DNA of 64,000 bases from Dichelobacter nodosus (GTDB taxonomy: Bacteria > Pseudomonadota > Gammaproteobacteria > Cardiobacteriales > Cardiobacteriaceae). Within the stretch, counting starts at the first letter, position 1, and the number at the start of each line of letters is the position of its first letter. Shown one piece after another: positions 63,178 to 64,000 of this stretch. The notes beneath the pieces are model-generated. The model was given only the letters and a program-made list of their open reading frames with translations. It ran no database searches and had not been told where the DNA came from. The translations under genes were made by a program, and so were the position numbers. The stretch lies in NCBI RefSeq assembly GCF_001263335.1, contig NZ_LGVW01000028.1, forward strand, positions 160,001 to 224,000, read 5' to 3'.

Positions 63178-63504
63178 TTAAAAAGGTAATTTAAATCCAT
63201 TAGGCAAATTCAATCCCGCAGTAATCGCGCTCATTTCTCGTTGCGTTAATTCTTGCACTTTTTGCACCGCATCATTAAATGCTGCGGCGATTAACGCCTC
63301 TAAAATTTCTGGAGATTCTTGTTGTGCTTCTTTTGAAATATGTACGCGTTCGCAACCATAATGACCATTTAAAACAATCTCAACTGCGCCCGCACCCGAT
63401 TGACCTGTGACCGTTTTATTAACCAAATCCGCCTGCATTTTTTGCATATTTTCTTGAACTTCTTGGGCTTTTTTCATCATACTGCCCAATCCACTTTTTA
63501 TCAT
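63178..63504 (-). CDS. ybaB: Nucleoid-associated protein YbaB/EbfC
   Basis: 108 residues. The family pattern GLGSMMKKAQEVQENMQKMQADL, then VTGQSGAGAVEIVLNGHYGCERVHI is complete. It forms tweezer-like dimers that bind DNA with low specificity. It overlaps dnaX by four bases and abuts recR. Confidence 0.96.
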   Translation of the reverse strand: MIKSGLGSMMKKAQEVQENMQKMQADLVNKTVTGQSGAGAVEIVLNGHYGCERVHISKEAQQESPEILEALIAAAFNDAVQKVQELTQREMSAITAGLNLPNGFKLPF

Positions 63505-64000
63505 ATCGATTCCTTTTTATCTAAAACACAAATACTGTCGCGCATAATTTTACCGTGAAAATCGGTCATCAAAGTACGCACGACGGGATTTTGAAGCAAT
63601 TTTTGCTTTGCCATTTGATGCATCTGATCGGATTCTTGCTGACGTAACATCGCGGGCGTTGCGATCGTATCGTCAAACGTAATGCTCACCGCGATTTTTC
63701 TGGCACACGATGCGCTTAAAATTCGCGTTAAATCCGCCAAACGTTGCTCATTTACCCACGATGCCGCAGCGGATAAAACTGCCAACTGCAAGCTATCATT
63801 TTGAAAAGAAACAGGAATACTTTGTTCCACAAGCGACTGCAAAAAAACATCTTCCACGGGCAAAGTATTTAAAAACTGCGACCACAATTGCAATTGATTA
63901 ACCGCTTGCTCCAATTGAATAACGGATTTATTTTCTGACGATTTCAGCGGCACGGTATTCATTTCTAATTCATCGTTATGCCACGGCGGTAAATCCACAT
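63501..64000 (-). CDS. dnaX: DNA polymerase III tau/gamma subunit DnaX, C-terminal part (cut by window edge)
   Basis: The frame is open to the right edge; only about 165 codons are visible. They match the C-terminal region of tau that contacts the polymerase alpha subunit: LPVEDVFLQSLVEQSIPVSF, LAVLSAAASWVNEQRLADL, and ending KIMRDSICVLDKKESI. The dnaX-ybaB-recR order supports the call. The ATPase domain, zinc site and any gamma-producing frameshift signal lie outside the window. Confidence 0.85.
   Translation of the reverse strand, partial: VDLPPWHNDELEMNTVPLKSSENKSVIQLEQAVNQLQLWSQFLNTLPVEDVFLQSLVEQSIPVSFQNDSLQLAVLSAAASWVNEQRLADLTRILSASCARKIAVSITFDDTIATPAMLRQQESDQMHQMAKQKLLQNPVVRTLMTDFHGKIMRDSICVLDKKESI

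Noticed and set aside
1-64000. Phase, plasmid, insertion sequence or defence island
   Set aside because: No transposase, integrase, restriction, toxin-antitoxin or phage structural gene was recognised on either strand.

Overview
The window looks like a chromosomal segment of a small-genome, AT-leaning gammaproteobacterium, most probably of the order Cardiobacteriales (Dichelobacter/Suttonella type). This rests on core gammaproteobacterial gene neighbourhoods (dacA-ybeD-lipB, lptD-surA-rsmA, prfB-lysS, rpmH-rnpA-yidD-yidC-mnmE, dnaX-ybaB-recR), a type IV pilus minor-pilin operon, and a class III (anaerobic) ribonucleotide reductase. The taxon is an inference, not a database match. Gene density is high. 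I see no prophage, insertion sequence, integron, CRISPR array or rRNA operon. The window is nearly all core genome, with a few decayed or rearranged spots.

Layout. 1-1.7 kb: 3' part of a glycosyltransferase family 9 gene, then znuA, with a Zur-like operator and a His-rich tandem repeat. 1.7-9.1 kb (minus): pilY1-pilV-pilW-pilX-fimT-pilE, preceded by a good sigma-54 promoter and a structured leader. 9.1-11.2 kb: dacA-ybeD-lipB. 11.2-14.9 kb: an OmpR-type two-component system divergent from a DegP/HtrA protease. 14.9-21.4 kb (minus): phoB-like regulator, orn, phosphopantetheinyl transferase, dnaQ, and a deoxyribonucleoside salvage set deoC-deoA plus a PGM2-like mutase. 21.5-24.2 kb: nrdG-nrdD under two NrdR boxes. 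24.2-29.3 kb: hslR, minE, minD, minC, ppiD, xth. 29.3-36.7 kb: pyrE, purH, lptD-surA-rsmA and an SDR gene. 36.7-44.7 kb: dsbC, a phosphoesterase, chorismate mutase, a zinc metallopeptidase, pdxY, a FadE relative that lacks its catalytic core, and a YfcC-type carrier. 44.8-50.5 kb: thiM, rimI, metG, rlmH, corC, an L,D-transpeptidase. 50.5-58.4 kb: lysS and prfB with a programmed frameshift, purD-galE, pgeF, tRNA-Pro, a decayed C69 dipeptidase and ispB. 58.4-64 kb: two tRNA-Asn genes, mnmE-yidC-yidD-rnpA-rpmH, recR-ybaB-dnaX (cut by the right edge).

How parts work together: envelope biogenesis recurs (LptD, SurA, PpiD, DegP, DsbC, DacA, L,D-transpeptidase, YidC). The pilus operon supplies tip and priming subunits of a type IV pilus. 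deoA, the mutase and deoC form a complete route from thymidine to acetaldehyde plus glyceraldehyde-3-phosphate if the mutase acts on deoxyribose-1-phosphate. nrdG-nrdD make dNTPs without oxygen.

The points most worth a second look are the catalytic-core-less FadE homologue (41.2-43.0 kb), the sigma-54 promoter and structured leader of pilY1, the NrdR boxes on a seemingly leaderless nrdG transcript, the mutase filling the deoB gap, and the broken dipeptidase beside tRNA-Pro. I found no clearly novel defence or mobile system.
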